From Chromatiaceae bacterium (GTDB lineage Bacteria; Pseudomonadota; Gammaproteobacteria; Chromatiales; Chromatiaceae): a stretch of 64,000 nt of DNA. Position numbers and translations under genes: made by a program. The stretch spans positions 1 through 64,000 of the forward strand of contig REDK01000111.1 of NCBI GenBank assembly GCA_007693535.1, read 5' to 3'. Within the stretch, counting starts at the first letter, position 1. The number at the start of each line of letters is the position of its first letter. This document shows positions 55,572 through 63,643 of this stretch, piece by piece. The notes beneath the pieces are model-generated. The model worked only from the letters and a program-made list of their open reading frames with translations. It was not told the origin of the DNA and made no database searches.

Positions 55572-57047
55572 TCAAGTACCCGGCGCCGGGCGCCAGCAGC
55601 CATGAAAGCCGAGCGGAATGACCGCCGGCAGTGCGAGCACTGCGCGCGGGCCAGCGGCGAGATCGGCGGCGTCCAAAACCCAGACCTCGGAGCGATGATC
55701 GACGCCATTGTAGACCACCGACAGCAGCCAGCCGTCCGGGGCATCGGCAACCGGTCCGGTCAGGATGGGCTCGGACGGATAGCGGGCCGGGCCGAGATCG
55801 GCCTCATAAAGGCGTCCGCTGGCATAATCATGGCAGCCGAGGCTGTCATAACGCTCGCTGGTAGTGTCGGTCCCGACCCGGTGCAGCACGCCGTAGGTGC
55901 GGGTCCAGGGCCGCCCGACGGCCGCTGGGGCCACCATCGGAAACTCGAAGGAACGGTCGCTGACCGGCTCGGCCACCAGCAGGCGCGCACTGGCCGGCGC
56001 TAGCCGCAGCCGCCAGAGTCGGGCCTCGGCCGGCGTGTAGGTGCATCCATTGGCCACCTCGGCCAGATGCGCGTTGGTGGCGAAGTCCTCGTAACGGGCC
56101 AGGTCCAGCACCAGCTCGTCAGCGGCGACCAGGGCCCCGTTGCCGAAATGCCACTGATACCAGGGCGGCGCCTCGCCGCGGGCAACCAGTTGCAGGGAGT
56201 CGCGGGCGAACACCAGGATCTGGGTGCCCAGTTCCGGGCGCCAGCGCATGGCCGCCCGGTAGCTCTTCAGCCCCAGGAAAACCGACAGCACGTCGATGCG
56301 CACCGGCGGGATCAGGAACAGCAGGTACGGACCGGCCAGCACGAAGTCATGCACCAGCGGCACTCCGGTCAGGCGCAGCTCGGAACGTGCCTGGACGCGA
56401 CCGCTGGGATCGCCGCGATACAGGCGCAGTGTTGCATCCGGCCCGCCGATGGCGATCCCGAAGTTGTAGATGTCGCCGCCCTCGGGGTCGCGCTTGGGGT
56501 GTGCCGAGTAGGGGGCCTGCGCCGGCAAGGTCCCGTCGAGGTCGTCGCTGCCGAAGGTGGCCAAGGTGGCAAGGTCCAGGGCATGGGGTTGCCCCCCCTC
56601 CCATAACGCCAGCAGCCGGTCTGGCAGGGCCAGTACCGAGGTGTTGGCGCTGTTCTTCAAGGGCCGGCGCCAGTGGTTCCAGATCGGCCCCGGCGCGGTC
56701 ATTCCATAATTGCCGAACAGCAACCGGCCGGCCGCGGTCTCGGCGCGATAGCCGGCGGTCTCGACGAAACGATAGGTGGCCATGGCACGGCCCTGGTCGA
56801 ACTGCACCGCCAGTACCGCGCCATCGCCGTCGAACCAATGTCCGACCGGGCGCCCGCCGCGCCCGAGCCGGGCCGGTCCGTTACGGTAGAGGGTTCCCTG
56901 CAGCCCCGCCGGCAGACTGCCGGCGAGCAGACGCAGCGGGGTCAGATCAAAGCCGCGGGCGGGCTCGCGCAGGCAGCCGGCCCAGGCCGGAGGCGTGGGG
57001 GCAGCGCTCGACGCGGCGGCCACGGACGGGGCGATGCTGTCAGTCAT
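55572..57047 (-). CDS. Carotenoid oxygenase (RPE65/CCD family)
   Basis: A 491-residue carotenoid cleavage dioxygenase with the N-terminal LQGTLYRNGPARLGRGGRPV and HWFDGDGAVLAV. Iron-binding His are visible in APYSAHPKRDPEGGDIYNFG, PLVHDFVLAGPYLLF, WYQWHFGNGALVAADE and IPLGFHGCWRPAPGT. These enzymes split carotenoids or apocarotenoids with O2, forming retinal-type products. It lies divergent from yajD and a second family member at 57675. In a phototroph rich in spirilloxanthin or okenone-type carotenoids the substrate may be endogenous. Confidence 0.85.
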   Translation of the reverse strand: MTDSIAPSVAAASSAAPTPPAWAGCLREPARGFDLTPLRLLAGSLPAGLQGTLYRNGPARLGRGGRPVGHWFDGDGAVLAVQFDQGRAMATYRFVETAGYRAETAAGRLLFGNYGMTAPGPIWNHWRRPLKNSANTSVLALPDRLLALWEGGQPHALDLATLATFGSDDLDGTLPAQAPYSAHPKRDPEGGDIYNFGIAIGGPDATLRLYRGDPSGRVQARSELRLTGVPLVHDFVLAGPYLLFLIPPVRIDVLSVFLGLKSYRAAMRWRPELGTQILVFARDSLQLVARGEAPPWYQWHFGNGALVAADELVLDLARYEDFATNAHLAEVANGCTYTPAEARLWRLRLAPASARLLVAEPVSDRSFEFPMVAPAAVGRPWTRTYGVLHRVGTDTTSERYDSLGCHDYASGRLYEADLGPARYPSEPILTGPVADAPDGWLLSVVYNGVDHRSEVWVLDAADLAAGPRAVLALPAVIPLGFHGCWRPAPGT

Positions 57048-57242
57048 GCTTAGGGGTCCGATATCCAGATGGCGGACCCGCGAGGATGGGGCGACCGTCG
57101 CCGGCCAGCAAGCAGGCGCTCGCCGCGGGGTGCCGTGCGCGCATCCCGATTCACACGTGCAATGTGCGGCAATGGGAATGCTTTGACGGATAATCTGGTC
57201 TCACCCGGGCGACGTGCCCGTCACCTGCCGGAGCAGTAGATC

Positions 57243-57668
57243 ATGGCCCCCAAGCATCCCGACCCTCCCCGTCACGGCCGCACTGGCCGCCCGATCGACA
57301 GCAGCCGGCTCGACGAAGTGGTGGCCCGCGCCCGCCAGGTCGCCGACGAGCGCGCGGCCGGCTATCGCGAGCAGGCCCTGAAGCTCTATCCCTGGGTCTG
57401 TGGACGCTGCGCACGCGAGTTCACCCATGCCAACCTGCGCGAACTGACCGTCCATCACAAGGACATGGACCACGACAACAATCCGCCCGACGGCTCCAAC
57501 TGGGAACTGCTCTGCCTGTACTGTCACGACAACGAGCATCAGCGCCACGAGGAGCACCTGGCGGCCCTGGCCGCCGGTCGCGGCGGGGCGCGCCCGGGCG
57601 AGCGCGCGGCAACGACCACGCATCGCCCCTTCGCCGATCTGTCGGCACTGCTGAAGAAGCCGGAGTAA
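57243..57668 (+). CDS. yajD: YajD-family HNH nuclease
   Basis: A 141-residue HNH protein. VCGRCAREF and LLCLYCHDNEHQ supply the structural zinc Cys pairs around the catalytic LTVHHKDMDHDNNPPDGSNW. This is the YajD pattern. Its role in the cell is not established, and it may process nucleic acid. It ends six bases before the second carotenoid oxygenase, so the two are likely an operon. The start ATG 57243 has GGAGCAG upstream. Confidence 0.9.
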   Translation: MAPKHPDPPRHGRTGRPIDSSRLDEVVARARQVADERAAGYREQALKLYPWVCGRCAREFTHANLRELTVHHKDMDHDNNPPDGSNWELLCLYCHDNEHQRHEEHLAALAAGRGGARPGERAATTTHRPFADLSALLKKPE

Positions 57669-57674
57669 GGGCCG

Positions 57675-59213
57675 ATGGCGAGGTCTGGGAAGGACGCTGT
57701 AAGCGGTGCGGCGGATCGCGGGGCGGCACCGACCGCCGCTGCCGCCGTGCCACCCGACCTGAGCCCCGCGGCCATGAGCGGCGCCTTGCGGGCGGCCCTC
57801 GCCGACGTGGAGCAGGAATTCACCGACCTGCCCCTGACCCCGCTCGGCACCCTGCCCGCCGACCTGCGGGGGGTGCTGTACCGCAACGGCCCCGGCCGCT
57901 TCGGGCGCGGCGGGGTGCGTTACGCGCATCCGTTCGACGGCGATGGCCATGTGGTGCGCATCGCTATCGGTGCCGACGGGGTGCGCTATACCAACCGCTT
58001 CGTGCGCACCGCCGAGTACCGCGCCGAGACCGCCGCCGGGCGCATGCGCTATCGCGGCTTCGGCAGCAACCTGCCCGGCGGCCTGGCGACCAATCTGCTG
58101 CGGCTGCACTTCAAGAATGCCGCCAACACCAATGTGGTCTGGCAGGGCGGGCGACTGCTGGCCCTGTGGGAGGGCGGGCTGCCACATCGGCTGGACCCGC
58201 ACAGCCTGGCGACGCTGGGTCCGGAGGACTTCCAGGGCCGTCTGCGCAACCCGCTGCCAGCGCCCGCCCGCTGGCTGTCGCCCTGGCTGCCCTTCGCCGC
58301 CCATCCCCGCCTCGCTGCCGACACCGGTGCCATGATCAATTTCGGGGTGGTCTTCGGCCGCCCCTGTCGGCTGGTCTTCTATCGGATCGACGCCGACGGC
58401 TGCATGGCCCCACCGCTGCTGTATCCGCTGCCGCGCTTCAGCTTCGTGCATGACTTCGCGGTCACCCGCCATTGGTACTGCGTGCTGCTGCCCTGGGCCG
58501 AGTTCGACCTGCCGCGCGCCCTGCTCGGGCTGGCGACCCCGGTGGGGTCATTGCGGCTGGCCACCGAGCGGCCGATGCAGGCGCTGCTGATCCCGCGCGC
58601 CGGCGGCCCGCCGCGGGTCCTGGAGACTGTCCCGGGGTTCGTCTTTCATATCGCCCAGGGCTGCGAGGACGCCGCCGGCCGGCTGGCCCTGGATGTGATC
58701 CGCTATCCCCGCTATCCGGCCTTCGATGACCTCGAGGGCCTGTTTCAGGCCGCCGACGACGCCAACCTGCCGCGGTTGGAACGGCTGCTGCTCGACCCTC
58801 GCCCCGGCGCCGCGGCGCCTTGCACGCTGACCCCCTGGAGCGACCGCCCTAGCGAGTTGCCAAGCACCGCCCCGGGTGCGCTCGGCGCAGCGCGGCGCAT
58901 CGTCTACAGCGTGGGCGCCCCGCCCGGGCGGCGCGGCCCCTACTTCACCGCGGTGCAGCGTCTCGATACCGACAACGGCCGCCTGCAGGTGCGTGATTTC
59001 GCTCCCGACCTGCCCGGCGAACCGATCCCGGCGGGCGGTGCCAGCGGCGAGGACTGGCTGCTGACCCTGCTCTGGCGCCACGCGACGCGGCGCTCGGAAC
59101 TGCTGATCCTGCGCGCCGCCGATCTCGCCGTGCAGGCGCGCCTGCCACTGCCGCACGCGGTGCCGCCGGGGTTTCATGGCTGCTGGGTGGCGGCCACCCC
59201 CGGATCGGACTGA
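57675..59213 (+). CDS. Second carotenoid oxygenase (RPE65/CCD family)
   Basis: A 512-residue carotenoid cleavage dioxygenase. The start region LPADLRGVLYRNGPGRFGRG and the His sites in FAAHPRLAADTG, RFSFVHDFAVTRHWY, GFVFHIAQGCED and VPPGFHGCWVAATPG are intact. It differs clearly from the first copy, so the two arose by an older split rather than a recent duplication. It follows yajD after six bases and is the last gene on that strand. Product and substrate are unknown. Confidence 0.86.
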   Translation: MARSGKDAVSGAADRGAAPTAAAAVPPDLSPAAMSGALRAALADVEQEFTDLPLTPLGTLPADLRGVLYRNGPGRFGRGGVRYAHPFDGDGHVVRIAIGADGVRYTNRFVRTAEYRAETAAGRMRYRGFGSNLPGGLATNLLRLHFKNAANTNVVWQGGRLLALWEGGLPHRLDPHSLATLGPEDFQGRLRNPLPAPARWLSPWLPFAAHPRLAADTGAMINFGVVFGRPCRLVFYRIDADGCMAPPLLYPLPRFSFVHDFAVTRHWYCVLLPWAEFDLPRALLGLATPVGSLRLATERPMQALLIPRAGGPPRVLETVPGFVFHIAQGCEDAAGRLALDVIRYPRYPAFDDLEGLFQAADDANLPRLERLLLDPRPGAAAPCTLTPWSDRPSELPSTAPGALGAARRIVYSVGAPPGRRGPYFTAVQRLDTDNGRLQVRDFAPDLPGEPIPAGGASGEDWLLTLLWRHATRRSELLILRAADLAVQARLPLPHAVPPGFHGCWVAATPGSD

Positions 59214-59358
59214 GCGGCGCTGACCAAGCAAGGTCCCGATGCGGTGCCGATGTGTGCCGCCGCCGGCAACGAGGAATCGATCAGCCCCAGATCCACGCCG
59301 TGGCGGTCACCACCGACGCGGTGGCGACGCCGGGACGACTGGCAACCAGGGCCCGGCG

Positions 59359-60264
59359 CTAACGGATATGCGCCAGGATGCCGTCCAGCTCGTCCAGACT
59401 GTTGTAGGCGATCACCAGCTTGCCGGCACCTCTGCCGCCGTGCTGGATGGCGACCCGGGCGCCGAGCCGCTCGGTGAGGTCGTCCTGTAGCCGACGGATA
59501 TCCGGGTCCAGGTCTGGTTTGGGCGTGGGCGTGCCGGCCGCAGCGGCGGCTTGCAGTTGGCGCACCAGGCGTTCGGTCTCACGCACTGACAGTCCGCGCG
59601 CGACCACCTGCCGCGCGGCCTGCAATTGGCCGTCGCCGCGCAGCCCGAGCAGGGCGCGGGCATGCCCCATCTCGATCTGACCAGCATCCAGCAGGGCCTG
59701 GGATTCCGCCTCCAGTTCCAGCAGCCGCAGCAGATTGGTCACGGTGGTACGCGATTTGCCGAGGACCTCGGCCACTTCCTGATGGGTGAGGCCGAACTCG
59801 GTGATCAGCCGGTGCAGGGCACCCGCCTCTTCCAGCGGGCTCAGATCATCACGCTGGATGTTCTCGATCAGGGCGATGGCCAGCGCAGTCGCCTCGTCCA
59901 CCTCCCGCACCACCACCGGGATGTCGGTCAGGCCGGCCTGCTGGGAAGCACGCCAACGCCGTTCGCCGGCGACGATTTCGTAGCGGTCGCCGGCCAACGG
60001 ACGCACCACGATGGGCTGCAGCACGCCTTGAGTAGCGATGGAGTCGGCCAGTTCCTGCAGCCGCTCGGGGTTGAAGTCGCGGCGGGGCTGATAGCGACCG
60101 CGCTGTATGCGCTCCAGCGGCAGCCGGGTCACCGCATCGCCGGGATGGCCGTGCTCGGCGTGGGCACCGCCGCCCGTCGCCACCCCATCGTCATCCTCCC
60201 GCATCCCCCCAAGCAGGGCATCGAGGCCGCGGCCGAGGCCGCGCTTTCTGCTTGCCGTGGTCAT
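59359..60264 (-). CDS. parB: Chromosome-partitioning protein ParB
   Basis: A 301-residue ParB/Spo0J. The N-terminus RKRGLGRGLDALLGGM is typical of gammaproteobacterial ParB. The CTP-binding box is GERRWRASQQAG, followed by NIQRDDLSPLEEAGALHRLI and the helix-turn-helix LTHQEVAEVLGKSRTTVTNL. The C-terminal dimerisation domain follows. It forms CTP-driven clamps at parS. I saw no parS palindrome in the window. It follows parA on the same strand. Confidence 0.93.
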   Translation of the reverse strand: MTTASRKRGLGRGLDALLGGMREDDDGVATGGGAHAEHGHPGDAVTRLPLERIQRGRYQPRRDFNPERLQELADSIATQGVLQPIVVRPLAGDRYEIVAGERRWRASQQAGLTDIPVVVREVDEATALAIALIENIQRDDLSPLEEAGALHRLITEFGLTHQEVAEVLGKSRTTVTNLLRLLELEAESQALLDAGQIEMGHARALLGLRGDGQLQAARQVVARGLSVRETERLVRQLQAAAAAGTPTPKPDLDPDIRRLQDDLTERLGARVAIQHGGRGAGKLVIAYNSLDELDGILAHIR

Positions 60265-60383
60265 TCGTTGGTCACCTCGGGGTCAGCGGACGAATCGACG
60301 ACCGGTGGGGCCGGCCATTGCGCTGGTTCGGATGCCCGCTGGCGGCTGGGGCCAGCCGCCGGACGGCACATTCCCATCATGGC

Positions 60384-61172
60384 TCAGGCCGCATCGGGCG
60401 CTGGCACGGGCCGGCGCAGCACCTCGCTGGCAAGGGCCTGATAAGCGATGGAGCCGCGCGAGGTCCGATCATAGAGCAGGGCCGGCAGACCATGGCTGGG
60501 GGCCTCGGCCAGGCGCACATTGCGCGGGATGATGGTGCGATAGACCTGGCGGTCGAAATGCGTCACCAATTGGGTAGAGACCTGGTTGGCGAGATTGTTG
60601 CGTGGATCATGCATGGTGCGCAGGATGCCCTCGATGCGCAGCCCGCCGTTGCGGCTGGCGCGGATCTGCCCGATGGTATCGAGCAGCGCGGAGAGCCCTT
60701 CCAGGGCATAGTATTCGCACTGAATCGGGATCAAGACGCCATCGGCGGCGACCAGGGCATTGACCGTCAGCATATTCAGCGACGGCGGGCAATCGATGAT
60801 GATCATCTCATAGGCCGGCGCCACCGGGGCCAGGGCCGCGGCCAGGGTCCGTTCCCGCTGCGCCCCCTGCATCAGACCCACCTCGGCGGCGGTCATGTCG
60901 CCATTCGCCGGCAGCAGGTCGAAACCCGGCGCTGGCGCGGCGACGCGCACCACGCAGTCGGTGAAGGCACTTGCCCCCAGCAGCAGGTCGCAGCCGGTCT
61001 GGGTGAGCGCGGCCTTGTCGACGCCCACGCCCATAGTGGCATTGCCCTGGGGGTCCAGGTCCACCAACAGGACCCGGCGTTGTAGTGCGGCCAGCGAGGC
61101 GGCCAGATTGACGGCAGTGGTGGTCTTGCCGACGCCACCCTTCTGGTTGGCGATGGCGATGATTCTAGCCAT
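60384..61172 (-). CDS. parA: Chromosome-partitioning ATPase ParA
   Basis: A 262-residue ParA/Soj ATPase starting [20 protein letters not shown], with the deviant Walker A, then [17 protein letters not shown] and [20 protein letters not shown]. The C-terminus contains [20 protein letters not shown]. It overlaps the rsmG stop by eight bases and lies upstream of parB, the conserved rsmG-parA-parB order found near gammaproteobacterial origins, although mnmG is not adjacent here. Confidence 0.95.
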   Translation of the reverse strand: MARIIAIANQKGGVGKTTTAVNLAASLAALQRRVLLVDLDPQGNATMGVGVDKAALTQTGCDLLLGASAFTDCVVRVAAPAPGFDLLPANGDMTAAEVGLMQGAQRERTLAAALAPVAPAYEMIIIDCPPSLNMLTVNALVAADGVLIPIQCEYYALEGLSALLDTIGQIRASRNGGLRIEGILRTMHDPRNNLANQVSTQLVTHFDRQVYRTIIPRNVRLAEAPSHGLPALLYDRTSRGSIAYQALASEVLRRPVPAPDAA

Positions 61173-61911
61173 GGGGTTGCGTGGGGAATGGGATCAGGAT
61201 GAGGTTCCGTTCACCGGGGAGCGCGGGAATGGACAGCGGATAACAGCGCGGCGCCGGCTGCCCTGCCAGGCGTGCCGCACCCGCTGGCGAGTCGCCGGTG
61301 CCGGCCCATTGCACCTGCAGGGCGGCCAGTTCCGCCGCGGCATCGGGACCCTTCAGCGCCAGCAGGCGACCGCCCGGGGCGGCCAAATGGGCGGTTGCCG
61401 CATAGAGTTCGGGAAGGCGCGCCAACGCGCGGGCCAGGATGGTAGCGAATTTCCGCGGCGGCCGATATGTCGCCAGACGCGTCTGCACCACCGCGACATT
61501 GGTCAATCCCAGTTCCAGTGCCGCCTGACGCACGAATCTGGTCTTCTTGCCATTGCTGTCGAGCAGGACAAAGGGCAGGTCCGGACGCGCCAGGGCGAGC
61601 GGGATGCCCGGCAGTCCGGCACCGGTGCCAGCATCGAGTACCGGTCCCACATCCACCCAGGGCAGCACCGCCAGGCTGTCGAGCAGGTGGCGCGCGATCA
61701 TCGCCACCGGATCGCGCACCGCGGTCAGATTGAAAGCCCGGTTCCAGCGCCACAGCAGTTCAATGAAGGCGATGAGGTGCGCGCGTGCGCGCACGTCGAG
61801 AGCGGCACCAATGACTGGGTCCATGGCCGCGAGCCCGGCGTCAAGACGCTGGCGCAGATCATTGGGGTCAGGCGGAGCGGGTTGGCCGGCGGCCGGGGGG
61901 ACCGGGGTCAT
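61165..61911 (-). CDS. rsmG: 16S rRNA (guanine527-N7)-methyltransferase RsmG
   Basis: A 248-residue SAM-dependent methyltransferase that modifies G527 of 16S rRNA. Motifs include [40 protein letters not shown] and the SAM site [15 protein letters not shown], then [21 protein letters not shown] start it at ATG 61911, because the longer frame upstream is GC-rich shadow. An Ala/Pro-rich N-terminal extension precedes the domain. It is coupled to parA. Confidence 0.92.
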   Translation of the reverse strand: MTPVPPAAGQPAPPDPNDLRQRLDAGLAAMDPVIGAALDVRARAHLIAFIELLWRWNRAFNLTAVRDPVAMIARHLLDSLAVLPWVDVGPVLDAGTGAGLPGIPLALARPDLPFVLLDSNGKKTRFVRQAALELGLTNVAVVQTRLATYRPPRKFATILARALARLPELYAATAHLAAPGGRLLALKGPDAAAELAALQVQWAGTGDSPAGAARLAGQPAPRCYPLSIPALPGERNLILIPFPTQPHG

Positions 61912-62334
61912 CGCGGATTCCGGGCAGGCGCAGCAGTGGCGGGAGGCGGCGAACGGCCGCGGGATCGGTTCGCGCCAGTGTAACCCTTGCGGCGCGGTGC
62001 GCGGTGCCTGTCCACCTAGTCGCTGCCGGGCCAGCCGATAAAAATGTTGAGTAAAACAATAATGATTCGCGTTCGTTTGCCAGCCCTCGGGCCAAGCCGT
62101 TACCATGCGACGCCGGTGGACGCATCCCTGTCCCGCACCCGGGGCCAAGCCACGGCGACCCGCAGTGGCCGGACTGCCTCGGGTCGATGAGCGTCCGGTC
62201 CCGCCGAGCCGGCGGCGTGGACGCGCTCGGCGGACGCCCGCTCCAGCCCCCGTGACGGGGTGCGCGCCGCTCCCGATCGCGTTCAACCTGCGCCGGCCCC
62301 GACTCACCACGCACCCCCAGCGAGACCAATCGAC
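61912..62334. other. Intergenic region between rsmG and the MamC-like cluster, with AT-rich island
   Basis: No gene is supported. A strikingly AT-rich segment (62035-62075) stands out in GC-rich surroundings, and probably carries promoters for both divergent units. It contains a Fur-like sequence described separately. The remainder is GC-rich and featureless, and the first gene of the right-hand cluster lacks an obvious Shine-Dalgarno. Confidence 0.4.
62058..62076. promoter_or_regulatory. Possible Fur box
   Basis: AATAATGATTCGCGTTCGT resembles the Fur consensus (AATAATGATTCTCATTATT-like) in its first eleven bases, but the right half is poor. Its place upstream of a suspected iron-related cluster makes it worth a test. 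Low confidence by sequence alone. Confidence 0.3.
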
Positions 62335-63264
62335 ATGAGTGATCACGGCAACAAGGACGCGGGACCTCCCGCCCAGGACCACGCGCACGCGGCCGGGGTC
62401 GCGGTGAAGGCCGGTGAGCCGGGATGCTCCGCGGCCCCGGGCGCCGCAGCGGCGATGCCCGGGGCGGCCATGGGGGCGGGCCCAGGTCCTACCGCGGCGA
62501 CGGCCACCGGGACCGGCCCGGCTGCTGGCCTCTACAATGCAGCCCAACATCCAGTCCCGGGTCAGGCGGCCCCCGCGCGCGGTGCGGGCCCAGCGCAACC
62601 GGCAGCCTATGGGGCAGCGGGCGCGCCCGGCCCCGGGCAGCAGCCCGCAGCGCCGCATCCCTACGGGGCCCGCCCCTATAGCGCCGCTCCAACGATGCAA
62701 CCTCCCCCCGCTGGTCAGCCAGCCTGGGCACCCGGTCAGGCCCCGGGCCCGGCGTATTCACCGGCCTATGGGCAGGCAGCCTACGGGGTACCGGCCTATG
62801 GGCAGGCAGCCTACGGGGCACCGGCCTATGGCCCGGCAGCCTATGGGGCACCAGCCTATGGGGCCGCGCCGCATGGTGCGATGCCAAGCCATGCCGGCGC
62901 CCATGGCGCCGGTCAGCACGGACTCCCGCCCGGTATGCAGCCCAGCCAACAACCTGGCCAGCAGCCTGGCCAGCATCAGGGTCCCCGAGCACAGGCAGGC
63001 CTCAACGACCTGGTCGAGGAGATTAGCAACGGCGGCAACGGCCTCGCCAGCCTCGGGCGCATGCTCAATCTGGAGGATTCGGAATTCTGGAAAGGGGCGC
63101 TGATCGGTGCCGCCGCGGTGCTGGTGGTTACCAACGACGCGGTGCACGACCTGCTGTTCAAGACCGGCGCCGCCGCCAAACGCACGGTGCAGGGCGGGAC
63201 CGACCGGCTCCGCGAGTCGGTCGGTGGCACGGCGTCCGACAAGTCCGGACCGACCCAAGGATGA
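62335..63264 (+). CDS. Low-complexity protein with C-terminal Gly-zipper membrane helix
   Basis: A 309-residue protein. Residues 1-220 are rich in Ala, Pro, Gly, Tyr and Gln, with four decapeptide repeats (PAYGQAAYGA-type) near residues 143-182, so this part should be disordered or phase-separating. The C-terminal part reads LNDLVEEISNGGNGLASLGR, then LNLEDSEFWKGALIGAAAVL and VTNDAVHDLLFKTGAAAKRT. One Gly/Ala-rich membrane helix lies near residues 253-268 with an amphipathic tail. The stop overlaps the next start (ATGA). I know of no named family for the whole. It could anchor or scaffold a membrane-bound compartment with its three coupled neighbours. Confidence 0.72.
   Translation: MSDHGNKDAGPPAQDHAHAAGVAVKAGEPGCSAAPGAAAAMPGAAMGAGPGPTAATATGTGPAAGLYNAAQHPVPGQAAPARGAGPAQPAAYGAAGAPGPGQQPAAPHPYGARPYSAAPTMQPPPAGQPAWAPGQAPGPAYSPAYGQAAYGVPAYGQAAYGAPAYGPAAYGAPAYGAAPHGAMPSHAGAHGAGQHGLPPGMQPSQQPGQQPGQHQGPRAQAGLNDLVEEISNGGNGLASLGRMLNLEDSEFWKGALIGAAAVLVVTNDAVHDLLFKTGAAAKRTVQGGTDRLRESVGGTASDKSGPTQG
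62761..62880 (+). repeat. Four tandem 30-bp repeats encoding decapeptides
   Basis: Units at 62761, 62791, 62821 and 62851 begin CCGGCCTATGG or CCAGCCTATGG. The first two differ at only the last bases, the third is diverged and the fourth is degenerate. They encode PAYGxAAYGx repeats and keep the reading frame, so the repeat number could vary between strains. Confidence 0.8.
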
Positions 63265-63422
63265 CGACCATGGCCACGTCGGTCGCTGCATCCCCGCTAG
63301 GTACGACGGCCAAGCCCGCCGTGACCACCCCGGCGCTGGTCGACCACCCGCGCCGCACCCGGCTGGCGGTACCCGGCGCCAGCCGCCCAAGCCGACCCGG
63401 CCGGCCGCCGGAGGCGCGCTGA
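63261..63422 (+). CDS. Short Pro/Arg-rich protein, translationally coupled
   Basis: A 53-residue frame starting at ATG 63261, which overlaps the previous stop (ATGA), and ending at TGA 63420-63422, which overlaps the next ATG (TGATG). The translation is MTTMATSVAASPLGTTAKPA and then TTPALVDHPRRTRLAVPGAS, ending RPGRPPEAR. It is hydrophilic, with no membrane helix. The two-sided overlap is the main support for a real gene. Function unknown; a basic peptide could bind acidic surfaces or nucleic acid. Confidence 0.5.
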   Translation: MTTMATSVAASPLGTTAKPAVTTPALVDHPRRTRLAVPGASRPSRPGRPPEAR

Positions 63423-63643
63423 TGTCCGCCGGCCAAGCGCCCCCGGGCGCCGGACGCGGCGCTCAGCAGGGACCGCAGCGCCAGCGGCACGGCGTCGCCA
63501 AGAACCTCGCCGAGGGCATCGGTGGGCTAATGGTGGGCGCCGCGCTGGTCCTGCTGCTCGGCGCCCTGCGCCGCTCGCGCCACCCCCAACCGCCGGCCAG
63601 CATTCCCTCACCTCCCCCGACACCGACGGAGCCCGAGTCATGA
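63422..63643 (+). CDS. Small single-pass membrane protein
   Basis: A 73-residue protein. A basic N-terminus (GPQRQRHGVAKNLAEGIGGL) leads into one hydrophobic helix with Gly and Ala (MVGAALVLLLGALRR) and a Pro-rich tail (ASIPSPPPTPTEPES). The ATG overlaps the preceding stop by one base and the TGA overlaps the next ATG (ATGA). Its topology resembles small proteins of ferrosome or magnetosome-type membrane compartments, but there is no firm family match. The tail may be an interaction site. Confidence 0.6.
   Translation: MSAGQAPPGAGRGAQQGPQRQRHGVAKNLAEGIGGLMVGAALVLLLGALRRSRHPQPPASIPSPPPTPTEPES

Noticed and set aside
59359-62334. parS site near parA/parB
   Set aside because: No sequence resembling TGTTTCACGTGAAACA was seen in or around the par genes.
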